From Acanthaster planci (taxonomy: Eukaryota; Echinodermata; Asteroidea; Valvatida; Acanthasteridae): DNA of 25,960 bases. The notes below the pieces were generated by a model, which did no database searches, had not been told where the DNA came from, and was given only the letters and a program-made list of their open reading frames with translations. Positions within the stretch are counted from its first letter, which is position 1. Each line of letters begins with the position of its first letter. Below, in pieces: positions 1 to 12,700 of this stretch. The position numbers and the translations under genes are program-made. Location: NCBI RefSeq assembly GCF_001949145.1, contig NW_019091688.1, positions 171,231 to 197,190 on the forward strand. The letters run 5' to 3'.

Positions 1-613
1 GCGGTTTGGCAGGTGGCCCTCGTGGCCAAGTGAGGCTGGAATTCTCGGAATCGGCTTTCAGAAAAAAGTCCCGGCGTCAAGGGGTTAAAGGGTACAGAGA
101 AATTTACACTAGCATACTGCTTGACATGACACGCCCTCTCTACCACTAAGCTCATGCCGCCTACATCAATTCTTACTGAAAACTCCATGCCTCCCAATAC
201 GTGATACAATACATGATGGAGAATGATGCCTAATTGACCAGTTATTAGACAGACCACCTTTGCACTGAACTGGTAAGCGTAAAGCACAGCTGAGATATGT
301 AAACAGTACAAATTGTATTAATTTGGCTTTGTGTGGGGGTACAGGTTTTGGCCTGATGCAAAGCCCAACTACTATAACTGACTGCTTGTGGTACCTGCTC
401 CGGCACTGGAATCTACCCAGCCACCTGATCCGGGCAAACATTCAGAGGTCAAGTACTTAAGATGTCCACTGGTAAGCACAAAGTTGTAGGTTTGAATCCC
501 ATAAAACCGTTTTGATTTTTTCAGAACCCTTAGACCACATTGAGAATAAAGTGCAAGTATATAAGTTGGTTTAAGAGAAAAAACTACTATAAAATTAATA
601 GTGAGGACCTCAC
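1..613 (-). other. KSR intron (open to the left) with SINE-like relic
   Basis: No exon was recognised in either strand, and in particular no HKDLK- or DFG-like coding segment, so the catalytic-loop exons must be farther left. A tRNA B-box-like sequence (ggtttgaatcc, 489-499, plus strand) is followed by an A/T-rich tail, compatible with an old tRNA-derived SINE. The A box is weak. Confidence 0.5.
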
Positions 614-702
614 CTTGTTACAATGGCTAGCTGGGGTGGCTTCAGGTAGGTGCCCATGAACAGAACAACGTAGTCATGCCTCGTCTTCTTAAACTGGGAG
701 AC
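614..702 (-). CDS. KSR: KSR exon w15: helix C to hinge
   Basis: 89 nt with acceptor aaaccag|GTC and donor ACAAG|gtgagg. It encodes [20 protein letters not shown] and then KPPQLAIVT. This matches KSR1 [20 protein letters not shown] and NPPHLAIITS. T635 is in the gatekeeper position. A second AG nine bases downstream would remove VSQ. The longer form is preferred because it restores the KSR1 spacing between helix C and TRH. The exon ends at phase 2, and the next exon lies beyond the left edge. Confidence 0.95.
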
Positions 703-3700
703 CTGGTTTGACAAGAATAGACAAACAGGCTAATGCATTGACTAAATCTGTTTGAAAAATTGTACCACGCTAATCCTTGCCTTGCAAAGCTTCACAGTAG
801 CTTAAAGGAGCAAACTCTTGATGTTATCTTGCTGGATCTCTCAAGTCCGTAAGAGAAGAGCGAAGTTTAGCGCAGCAGGATTTGAATCCCCAACCTCCAC
901 AATATGCACCAGTGCTTAATGAAATGAACTGTCCAAACCTAAAATTGGCAATTTCTGGACTTGCCAAGAAAGGGACCACTGGCAGAGCCAGAGGGCTCAG
1001 TTAACAGAGGGAGGAGCACCCACACTGGTATTCTGAGGTAACAGGTTCGAATCCAACTCGGGTAAAGTGTCGTCATTCCTTCGACGGGCTCTTTGCTCCA
1101 GGTCTACTTGCGAGTGCCTACCTCTGTTTTGAAAGCCTGCAGTTGTTCCTCGTCACTCATGTCAATATCTAGCATCTTGACAGCGACATCGCCGTGCCAT
1201 CTGCCCCTGAAGTAAAGACAAGCAAGTCAGCTGACGATAGTCGGAGATAATTTACATCTCAGAGACTGTTTGTGGTTTTCATTTGTGATTATCCTCAGTT
1301 TAATACATAACAGGTAGCTTCAAACGAATGTCTTAAAGTATTCCTTAATTTTTGCTGTTCATAAACCCTTGAGTTCACCTTAAGCAGCAGTTCAAGATAA
1401 GCCTAATTTATTTGAAAAGTCAAAGCCTCTCATTTATACTCCTTAGTGGAGCGATGCTTCTTGCTGCAGTAAAGTGCCTTGCCCAGAAACACATATATTA
1501 CATATATATACAGGTTTTGAACCCACAAACTGTCCAATGAGCCAGACACACTAACCTTTCCAATGACACCCAACATCATTTAAATATATACAATAAAACA
1601 TTGAGTACGGCAGAAATGTTCAATTTCAAACAAAATACAAAATTTACAGAAAATTCCACAATCGAACCGTGTGACAAAACTTACTTGTAGACTGGTCCGA
1701 ATCTCCCCGTTCCAATTAATTCGGTGATTTCAAGTTGGTCCGGGGGAATGTCCCACTCCGATAACACATTGGATTTATGCTGTACGGAAGGGCAAAAACT
1801 TTCATCTCAGATACACACCTTAATTATAGCTAATATTTATTACAACACCTAGCCCACCTGTTCAAACTGTTTTCAAATTCTTAACATTACAAACATTCTT
1901 AAACTTCAACCATTCCCTTCCCTGAGTAATTAATTAACCTCTTTCCGCTATTTTGATTGTGTTACTTTTAAAAAGTATGAAGGAATAAAAATGCAACGGA
2001 AGCATCTTTTGTTTTCAGCAAAAAAGACCTAGACCTGAATCCTGACCCCTATCAGAATTTCTCCTGACACCCTGCTGAAAGCAATAAACCCACCCGAGCG
2101 GAAACAAGAACCCAGCTGACAGCCCCCAAAAAGCATCTAAAGTACAAGTGTTACATTTCAAAGCACTGTGCAGGGTATTGGATAAACACTACTTTGGTTC
2201 TACACAGTACCAGACTACACTCAGCAAACTGCATGGACTGCCTAAAGCCGATAATACATGTATATGCACCTGTGACCGCTGTTGCATTCTGCTGAATTGC
2301 AAGCACTGGCGGCAGAAAAGGGGTGGCCAGGGGGGCCAGAAGACCCCCCAACACTTTTTCCACTGGGGGCACAATGCCTCCTCCCCTACTATTTGCAGGG
2401 GCTATAATGGGGTGGGGCTTAATGGATTGGCCTATTAATGGCTGATGCCTGGTGGGCTCACAACTGGCCTCCCACTTTGAAAATTATTCCGCCGCTGATG
2501 GATTCAATTGACAATAAGCAGAGAATAGACATTCAAGGAATAAGCACAAGAACTAACTGACTAAAATGGAAATGCGATGAAATATAAGAGCTTTTGGGGT
2601 CAAGTGATCTGGGGGAGGGATGATGGCAACTCCCTCTTAGTGGATCAGGAAGGGTCGTTTTGGGGAACTTACGCTGTTCTTCCTGTGCAACACTTGGTCC
2701 GCCATATCCACATCATCGATGCATTCTACCTTTTCTGGCAAAGTCCTCTCTGAATCCGTGAATGGCTACAAAGGAACGAGACATTAAAAAACCTTCAGAC
2801 GTGAACTTCACAGACGTTTTTGTTTGGTTCGGGACAAAAATGGGGGAAGGGGTTGCATGCATTTTTCAGTCCTGTAAAAGGCCTAAATTGAGAGTGAAAG
2901 TACTTACATCATGAGAGTCGTTTGAGTTGTGCGAATCTAGGGTAATTGTTTTATCACTGTTGATTGAGGCATGGAAGGCATCCCTACAAAAAGAATACGA
3001 AACGTTACATGCAATTACATTTAAAAAAAAAAGAAGATTATACTTTCGGCAAAAGTCAATAAATAAGTTAAAATGTCTTTCAAGAGCTTTACTTAAAAGA
3101 TTTTGTTGATATGTTTACTTTCTTTTAATGTTTCAGAAATAGAAACCATTTAGTGATAGTTCTCCTTTGGTGTATGTCCTTACCGGTATGAGTCAAAGTT
3201 AGGGTTCAGGAGGCCATTTGGCGCAACATCTGAGACAAAATAAGAGATTTCATAATAATAATGAAAAGTCAAGATAAATCAACAGTTCAACTTAAAAATG
3301 CCTTCCAAGATTAAGCACACACAAAATTTCTCACTGAACAGTACTTCCAATTGTCGATATGGGCTATGTGTATGGCTAATCACTGACGTACATATACACA
3401 TGTATATGTATAACAACGGCAAAAACCAAGCTCCAGTCACAAATACCATAGTTAGATATGACATGATGTTAAAGAGCTCAGGAGTGAAGAACTGCAAAAC
3501 ATTGAGGGCTAAATAGCCAGGATGTCTCTATTTTTACGAAACGCTTGAAACAGGAGCAGGAAAGAAGAAATATAACTTGCCTGGAAACTGAAACTGTGGT
3601 TTGTTGTGGTCAACGTGCGGTGAGGGGTGAGCTGGAGTGGGCGGAGTTGTACTGGAAGAGGAGGCGGTGAAGGGAACTGGGCTGGAGGAGGTGGAGGAGT

Positions 3701-6700
3701 TGGTGGAGGACGGGTTGGAGCTGGACTCGCCGTGGGAGAAAGCCGGCACCTGCAGTGGGTAACGATGGTCTTGGCCAGGCTGAGGTAGGCTGGCCTCCGA
3801 GTGGGCTGTCGATTGAAACAAAGTAATGCAGGCAATCAACTTTTATTTACATCATATTGGAGAAAATACTTATGAAGGATTCCACACTCACAGACCACAG
3901 ACATGATACAATGTACTTAGACTCCAAAACCCAGGTTTATGCTGTGGTCAGAATGTAAACTGAAACTCGACACAAAATCAACTTCATTTTAATTTTTGGA
4001 TTTTGTTTGCCCTGCCCGACGTGTATTTTAACACTGTATGCTCAGTGTATGCCCTGAAGGCTTGTGAAAAAAACCAAAAGTGTACTCAGGTGTGACTCGA
4101 ACTCGACCTCCTGCTTACTAGTGCAAACGTCTTAACCACTCGACCACCGAGCTTGTCAGCGTCGGCTGGCTGGTTCGAGTCAGATGTAGCAGCGGGTACT
4201 GCAAACAAGTATTATTTGTGTATTTGGCCAAAATGACAGATGCCTTTTACATCACACCGCATAAACAGAGAATGAAAATTCCTTACCTGCTCTTCTTATT
4301 ACAAGTGGCGATGGCACCCCACCTTCTGTACACAAGAAAATAAATGTAAACAAATCATTAGTTTTTATACTAAACTTTACAATGCTGGTACCTAACACTG
4401 TATGCTGGCAATGCAATGTTACAAGGGCGCATATCTGAGCTTGGATCAGGAGATGCTTTTTCAGACAGAGACTTTGACCACCCAAGCCCCTGGATATCTC
4501 CAAGCACTGTGCTCAATCTGATGACAAAAGTGTAGAGACTGCCAAGTCTCAGAGAATACCGACAACTTAAGAAAGAGGTCCTTGATCAACAAAATCCAAC
4601 TAATGGTAGGTACTGACTCGATTTCGCATGGTTACGCTTAATCACACTAAGCCTAGACCATTTTTTTAGCTCAACAAAACGGACGGCAACAATCAGACCC
4701 ACACCTGAATTGTATAACATTGTGTGCATCACCAGTGTAATACTTACTTCCGTATCTGTTCTCGAACTTCTCGTACTCGTAGGAGTCTTTGAAGACCTGC
4801 TCATAACCCCGCGGCAGACCGCAGGAGCGAACCTTCTCTGCCAACGGCTGGCACTTGTTGTGACAAACATATCTTCACACAAAAACCCAGACAAAAACAC
4901 TGTTGCAGCTGTGTCAAGTAGATTTACTCAGTTACTCTGTTCACACGTAAGCTAGGTTTTATCAGAACAACTTTATGTACAATTTCAAAGCTCTGAAGTA
5001 CTGTTAAGGCCTGGGGCCAATTTTCTGGTACTGTTAAGCACCTAATTTTATGCTTACAGTGGCTCCGCACATTTCATGGTCACTGTAAGCAGTAAGCAAA
5101 GCAAAAGGCACACTTACCATGGATTAACTATTTGCTTAACTTAAGTGACAAATCTCTAAGTGTGCATCCGTTGGCACAAAAACACCAAGCACCACCATGA
5201 AATAGTGCTTACGGTTAGCAAAATTTCATGCTACAGTTAGCAGGACTTTTAGTCTAACTGTGAAGCAGCGCCATGAAATTGAACCCTGATGAGATGCTAA
5301 ACAAATTTTTACTAGTCTGTTCTTGAACTGAATTGCCAATGTCATAGGCTCCTTCATTCCTCTCTTTGATTCCGAGCAGTATTCTGTAGGACTTGTTTCA
5401 ATACCAATACATTTTTTGAAGACTTGCAAAATTTCTCTTTGGAGCTCATTGTGAAAAAACAAACAAACATGTATTCAAAATGGTGATAAAAAAATTAAGA
5501 ACAACTTCATCGAAAACAGCAAACAAAGCAGATTTTCTATTTTTCCCAAAAAGTATGACCCACAATCATCTCCCCTGAACTTACTTGCAATCTTTGCATT
5601 TGTAACCGTGAAGCATGATTTTGTGGCAGTAGTCACATGTCAATCGAGGAAAGAACTTCTTTCTTCTAAATCTAAACGATGAAAGAGAAGAGAAATTGAG
5701 AAGATTAAATAATGTGAGACATTTTCTTGATGAATAATACAGACTTGCTTTAAAAAATTATCACTGCTTCAGATAATTCCCTAGTTAGAAAAATGATATT
5801 AGATTATGCTTCCTTGATTTATAAGATTTGGAGTTTGAAACTTATTTCCATTGAAGGAAAATAAATCCTTCACATGGTACTAACCTGTGCTTGATGGAAT
5901 GTACCATGTTGCTCCGGGGGGCTCTGGGAGAACGAGGGGGAACAGCCAGTGTGTCTGAACAGAGAAAAGGGCAACAAATTTCAAGATCCTTCTCAATCTT
6001 CCTTGAGATGTTTTCCCACGCAATGATGGTAGCACATTAGGTAAGGTTAAGGATGTTACACTGAGTTACAACAAAACTCACATTCAAACTTAAGCCTGTC
6101 TCGTGCAAACTTAGTACCATAGCCATCAGTTACTCCATGCAGACAATTAGACCCAAGAGACTGTCGCTGCACTCTTCAACCTATGTACATGTACAACTAC
6201 TGCGTAACTGTAGCAGTGCATTTTTCAATGAACTTTTGTTTCAACACTTCCATGCTGATGAAATTCTTGTTTTTGCAATACAAATTGGCTCGCTTATTCT
6301 TGTTTTTTTCTTTTTTTTAAGCCACTTTTTCCTTTTTTGTAAAACGGGAAAAAAAATGGTCCACGGAGATGGCAATAACTTCAAAGAATATATGACCTAC
6401 ATGTACATATAAAACGTATGTGAGTTCTATCAGCTGAAAGGGGTGCTTTCAGTATAGATGTGCTGAAATTGACAAAGGGGGGGTCCTATACTAACATTCA
6501 ACTGAAAAATTGCGCAAAGATCCCCCCAAAACTGAAAATTATGACAAATACTCGAGATACTTTTTTACAGATTCACTTCTTTCTAGATAAGAAGCTGAGA
6601 AAAACAATATTACTTTCTCCATGTGATAACCGTGTAACAAGGAGCAAGGGATTGTTTTTTTCTTCTCTTATCCAAGACGAAATCTTGAGAACTTTGATAT

Positions 6701-9700
6701 ACATGTATAAAGGCTGGGTTTGTATGGTACCGGTACCTGTTCTAAGACAAGATTCGGATTTGCTTAGCGAGATGGCTCCATTGTACGGTGTTCTCCCTTT
6801 TTGAAATAATCCAACAGGAGGTGACTCTATGGAGAGGCATATTTGGCATGGTCAGTTCGGTTGTGTAATCTACCAGGAACTGGTTCACAATTTACTCAAC
6901 AAGCAAGCTGCGGGTTAGTTGCTGCAAGTTCTTCATGTTCATTTCTCCCAAAACCCAGCTGAATGGAAAAAAATATGCCAAAAAGGGGGCATGATATTGC
7001 ATGCTTATAATTGTGCCGCTTTGGAGTTTTTGCAGGTGATTTGCAAGACTTTGACATGTTTGAATGATTGGTGGGGATGCATAGGGTCGGTGCTGAGAGA
7101 AAGAGTTGACCTATTACTAAATGGCTTGACCTCCAAAGCTTAGCAGAGATTTGTTAGATTTGTGCAATCGGTTACAGTGTTGGAGTTAATCCAATGCAAG
7201 TCCATCACAAGTCAAACTGCAAGCAGCATGGATAAACCATGACAAAGGACTTATGGATTGAGACTTTGTAATGGACTCAACTACAGTGCTGATGAGTTAC
7301 AGTGTAGTAATATGTGACAATAAAACCATGCAAGTAACACAAACAAACAAAGGAGTTGGATCACACAAGATGGAGAGATGCTTGGGTGTTACAGACTTAG
7401 GCCGTGTCCGAAACGGGCTTCCAGAGCTATGGCTAGGTCTATTGTCTACGCATCTCCACGCATTTCCAATGGAGCGGAGACCTAGACCTAGCTCTACACA
7501 AGAGATTAAGATGCAGCCTTACAGACCGATCCAAGAATTAATATCACAGTATACTGAGAATGACCACCAAGCTCTGCTTCAATCCACCATTTTGCATCAG
7601 TGCTGTAGTCGAATCCATCACAAGTTCATTCCAAGTCATCCTCTCCTAAAGTCACAAGTGATTTCAAATGAGCAGTGACCAAAGCATGTCACTGTTCACC
7701 TTGTAACTTGTGCCTGGTCTTGTGAAAGGACCTGCGACTGGACTTGACCACAGCACTGCTCGGCATCCACTATTACTTGGAGGGGGGGTGGCATTTTGCC
7801 AAAAAAGGTCTGTAAGAAACATGATTTTTTTTTTCCCCCATATGAAATTCAAAGATAAGTGGGTGAAGGAATAAATTGAGGTCAACTAACATGTACATGG
7901 GACAATATCTGTATCTAAACCTCTACAACTAAGCTGCTCATAATTATTGCATTCAAACGAGCGGTTTTGTTATACATGTATCATTGACACAGCCGGTTCA
8001 CAGACTGATCACTACCAGCATCACACAGGTTGCAAACACAATGCACACAGCATGGTTTCATTACATGCAGTTAATCACGTACAATGCCATGAATCACGAG
8101 GGAACTCAAGCACACACCTAGCAACCAGCATGCGCAGAACACTGGCAGGACAGATATAGCTATAAATTGTGACAAATCTGAAAGGTGAACAGTTCATCTA
8201 GGAACATTTGCTTTGAAGAAGGAAGTTCCCGGGTTACGCTTTCAGTACAAAGCCACAAATCTTCAATCTGCTTGGCAGACAAAGAAAATTACCCAAGTGT
8301 AATTGCTGAATAAAAGTCAGCCCCAAATCAGTCACAAGCAATAAAGATGATATATTTTCGGATGGCAAAATTTGGCTCACGCGTTGTGCATGACTGTCAG
8401 TGGCTAAACATTAAATACTCCAGTGAGTGTAGGCAACTAGCTGATGCATTTTTGAAGGATGATTTGCAAGATAACTTGTTTCAAAGAAATGTCCTTTCCA
8501 TCTCAAGAGATCTGCCAGTTAAGGTAGAACTGAGCCTTATTGTTAGCAAATGATGTTAGATGCTATTAGTTAAAAGCTCTCAAAGATTTTCCACAGCAAT
8601 GTTTTTAAAAAAGATGTGTAAATAAATGAAAAAATTATATAACTAAAAACCTTATACAATCCACAGTGAAAATGGTGTGAATTACACTTGTACATAAACA
8701 TGAATGAATCAATGGGGTGCCGTTTAATACATCTGAGGAAGTGAACCTGGTACCCACTTACTCAGTTACCGTATGATCAGAATTGATGAGTACCGTGGAA
8801 AAGATCACAGCAAAGGCAATGCATTGCATCACCAACAGAGGGCCACAATGGGCATGAAAACTTCGGCCTGATTTCATGGAACTGCTTAATTGACAATCTA
8901 GTGCTAACAGAACGTGTATCTGTAGACACAACAAAAGCACGCTTAACCCTCAAGGAAATAGTTGCCCACATCAGCGGCAAAGCAATCCATGCTATCTCCA
9001 TGCAACCGTTAGCTCATTCAAGTTGTGACGTTCTGAAGCAGCAATAAGATTCTCTGCTACAGTAAGCACACATTCACACAAACTATTAAGTAGCACTGTG
9101 AAATTGGGCCTACCCCCTGCATTATAAATGTGTGAGTCTATGAGCATGACTTCTCCCTGGTGTGTTGGATGTGAGATGAGATCACTGGGATAAACTTCTC
9201 GGAGCTGCTAAGCAAAAACTCTGCTTGGAAAATTTATGAGCTAAGCAAAACTCAACAGATAACCAGTCACACGCCACACAAGATCACATACCCTTTTGGC
9301 TGGTAATCTGCTAGTTACCAAATTTATGTGCTTTGCAAATACCTGCGCTTGGCAGCTCCTAGGCTTGGCCACTAGCGATCACCCTTTTACTTGGCGACAA
9401 AGCTAAAAACCTCGGACACCAACACAGGGGCCAATTTTGCTTGAAGTTAAAACTTTCACCAACACAAATGGACTCACTGGCTTTGCCCGTTTCAAATGTA
9501 GAGGTGGAGTTGAACATGCCCTTCTGGGGTGACATGTTTCGGCCATCCATGGTGTCTTCAGAGAAGCGACGGGAGTAGTTCAGGTTAGCCTCGCAGCTCC
9601 CACCCGAGGATTGCTTCTTGAGGACAGGCGGGATCTTACTGCCTCGCATCCTGCCATTTTATTGGGGGAAAAAGGTTCAAAAAAGGGTTCGAAATATGTA

Positions 9701-12700
9701 ACTGGGATATGACATTAAGAATACTGTGTTCTAAAATAAGTACATGATCTATGGGGGTTATAGCATCAGTGCTCTCTAATCAGAGGTTATGGGTCCGTTG
9801 GATCATTATTCAACAAGCTCTTGTTAGAACAGTTTAAAGGTCACATACCTGTGTAAGAATGAAACATTTCAATTCTTTTTCACTGAATTCATCCTGACAA
9901 TAAAATACACTCGCCCTTGTTCTACAGCATACATGTATTTCTGAGATGAGGTAGTGTTTACAAGGTGGGTTTGTACCTCCCTATTGACTGCTGGGTTCCA
10001 TTGGCCACACACGCTTGGAGAGAAACGTTAAACCTACATGTACTTTTTCACTTCAGCTTTTCATAGCCAAAACCCAGTGTCATGAACGGACAACAGAATT
10101 GCTCAATATGGGGGGGGGAGGGGAACAGGAAAGGCAATATGGCATGGAGTCGTCAACCTTTCAAGTTTCTTTCCAGGTTTCAATGAAGCTACTCTCTATG
10201 TTACCAAAGTCACACACGGCCACTTTTGGTTTCAACTGACGTAAATACTCCGCATGAGTAACAAACCAAAACAAATCGTACGGGGAATGTACGTCAATTG
10301 GCATGACTTCTTGGACATATTGCAGTCTTGATACCGGTACAAAGTAATTAAACTGTGACAGGTATGGAAGCAAAATACAGCCAGTTCTGATGTAAACACT
10401 GTACGGTAAGTTTTGATAAAGACACAGCCAGCTTTTATGATGTGTACATAAAATACTAATATCACCAATTTCACAATGTCCATTACTATCACCTTTTGAT
10501 TGGATACTCTCAACTGTGATGTATACGCTCCAACTTTTTGTCACTTTGGTACTAATTTCTATAATTACAAAGGCTTTGAAACATATGGCGGAATTTCAAT
10601 TTCAGTTTTATCATACACTGGTACAAGTTTACAAGCACTGTAATTTCAGCACTTTCAGTGTAGGAAAAACAATGAGATCATATCAACGTTTCTGCTTGTT
10701 AAGTTTTCTTCCAATGCTCAAAAACCACTGAGCACACAAAAGCCAGAACAGTTAATCCAAGTTGATATTCATGAATCATGACTGCCTAATACAGGCAATC
10801 AACAATAAAAAGCACCACCAAGAGGTTGACACAGTAAAGCTATTTTTTTTCCACAGTGCACTGTGAAAAACAGCTTTTCTTTATCAACAGAAACAGTAGA
10901 CAAATTTTCTTTGCCAGCTCTGCTGGGGATCTTAAATTTTCCAAATGTTTGTTTGGGTAGAAGATTTCCAGTAAAATTTTAACTTATCAAGACAAAGTTT
11001 TTGGTGAGGTGGCAGAATGTTGCTCCGAGAATTCAACAGTCAAACATTCGCGCAAGTATCCACAAAAACAAACGCAAAGTTACGTTGACTGTGAACTTGG
11101 AAAACCAGCCTCTCTGTGGCAACATCTTGGTGATGCCCTGCATCGTACATTGCTCATATTTCGGTCTATTTAATTCCTGCACCTTGATAACGAGCCTCCA
11201 CCCTCAATGTCGATCCGGTGGGGCAGCGACGCCTCGGTGGACTTGCTGCGCTTCAACTGGGGCTCAGGCACCGGCAGGTTGACGGTGATCATCTTCTTGT
11301 TGGGCGGTGGCGTGCCTTTGGCGGTCTTGTTCTTGACCCACTGTTTGGGGGTAGGGGGCGGGGTGACCGTGTACTGGTTGCGACTGTGGGGCTCGATCAG
11401 GCAAGGGGGTGGGGTACGGGGCACCAGGTGGACGCCGGGTGGCTCCGAGGAGGCCGAGCCCATGGAGGAGGTGGAGGTACGCTTCTGTTTGGGGCTGGTG
11501 CTCTCGGGGCTGTTGGAGGTGCAGGAACTGGTGTCAGTGGGCTCCTTGTCTGAGACGTCCTTCATGTTACTACTGACTCCATCCAGCTGAGCTGATTGGG
11601 ATAAAATTATACCAGAAGATAAAAGACAGAAAGTAAAAATTAACGAAATCTGGCACAAATAGAAAATAAACAGCTACAAACCAAAATAGTGACCACAAAA
11701 GGCTGGTTCATACTTCAGGCAAGGTGACTGTCATCACATTGTCGGAGTTGAAATGAGCTCAAATTTGCAAATTCATAGCATCTCCACATGAGAAACTTAC
11801 TCATTTGCGCATGGTAATTTTATGAGTACGTACTTCCAATCTAAATATGAGCTCAGGCGAAATCGGGAGCAGTGCGGCAATGGGAACACCGACCAGCAAA
11901 AGCATTTCTCAGTCCGAAAACTTTCACTTCAATTTTTTTTTAAAAATTTTCCCTGACTTTCTGAGAACTATCCAGGCAAGATTTTTTTTCCCCTGAAGTG
12001 AATGGTCTTCAGTTTCACTGCGATATCAGACATGTAGCAATTAGGCAAGTTGGTGACGAAACTGTTTTGACTGAAACAAAAATTCTGACAACAAACTTAA
12101 CTTGCTCTGCTGTGGCGACATGGGTTATTTGCACACTTTTTATTTATTCTCGTGGTGTAGTTTGGCACACTAAAAAATCAACAGTGAAATACTACATGTA
12201 GTATTTTGTTACCGAAAGGTTTCTTTTGATCGATAAATAAAATCAACTGCTTAAATTGTACATGTATCTTCATGTTGCAAATCTCGTTTTTTCCCCGATT
12301 GTGTTCGGTGTGACATATCGGGTCTGTTTTCACTTGGGTTTCTGATGACATGTTACTTTCTGTGGTCACATGGTTATTGGAAAAAGTCAGCGATTGGACT
12401 GTCCATGAATGGGCATGCAGTAGCAGTCAGGATGTTGCAGTAGGTGTAGATGCAAATTGTGCTGCGGGATGCGGTGTGGCATGCACGAGGTCCCATGGCA
12501 GATTTGGTAATATTTTTTGATCGGCGTCACGAAAATGTCGAGATAACCGGATACAAGCCATTTATTCCGAAATCACGGTACATACATCTGCCAATACATG
12601 TAAATGTAATTCACATACATAACAACATGTGGATACATGTACATATGCACATATGCGGTGCACATGTTGAGCATCCATCCAAGTGGTTTAATTTAAATGC

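Larger units (their letters stand above)
5955..9477 (-). other. KSR intron, 3.5 kb
   Basis: Intron between w4 and w5. It contains pyrimidine runs (6300-6340), A/T-rich sequence and the two MITE-like copies listed separately. It also has a repeat-like segment around 7400-7500 that starts ggccgtgtccgaaac and contains an 18-nt inverted repeat. The open frames at 6460-6804 and 7271-7678 on the plus strand have no recognisable domain, coding bias or splice context, so I do not call genes there. Confidence 0.5.

Noticed and set aside
1035-1075. Functional tRNA gene
   Set aside because: Only the B box and adjacent acceptor-like bases are convincing. The rest does not fold.
614-1779. RAF rather than KSR kinase domain
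   Set aside because: EWDIP and the N-lobe are similar in RAF, but upstream exons encode KSR CA1 and the SSSNPSS block, and there is no Ras-binding domain.
3509-3835. 108-codon minus-strand proline-rich frame
   Set aside because: Alternative frame of exon w9. The KSR frame, with SSSNPSS and PQFQFP, is the real one.
4075-4165. Functional tRNA-Ser/Leu gene on the minus strand
   Set aside because: The A and B boxes are good, but the anticodon and acceptor stems do not pair and a SINE-like tail follows.
7271-7678. 135-codon open frame on the plus strand
   Set aside because: No recognisable domain or codon bias. It overlaps a repeat-like hairpin segment, has no splice context and lies in a KSR intron on the other strand.
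11207-11590. Long plus-strand frames (127 and 111 codons)
   Set aside because: They are antisense shadows of the GC-rich KSR exon w3, whose minus-strand product matches the KSR1 TPPP and RSKS motifs.
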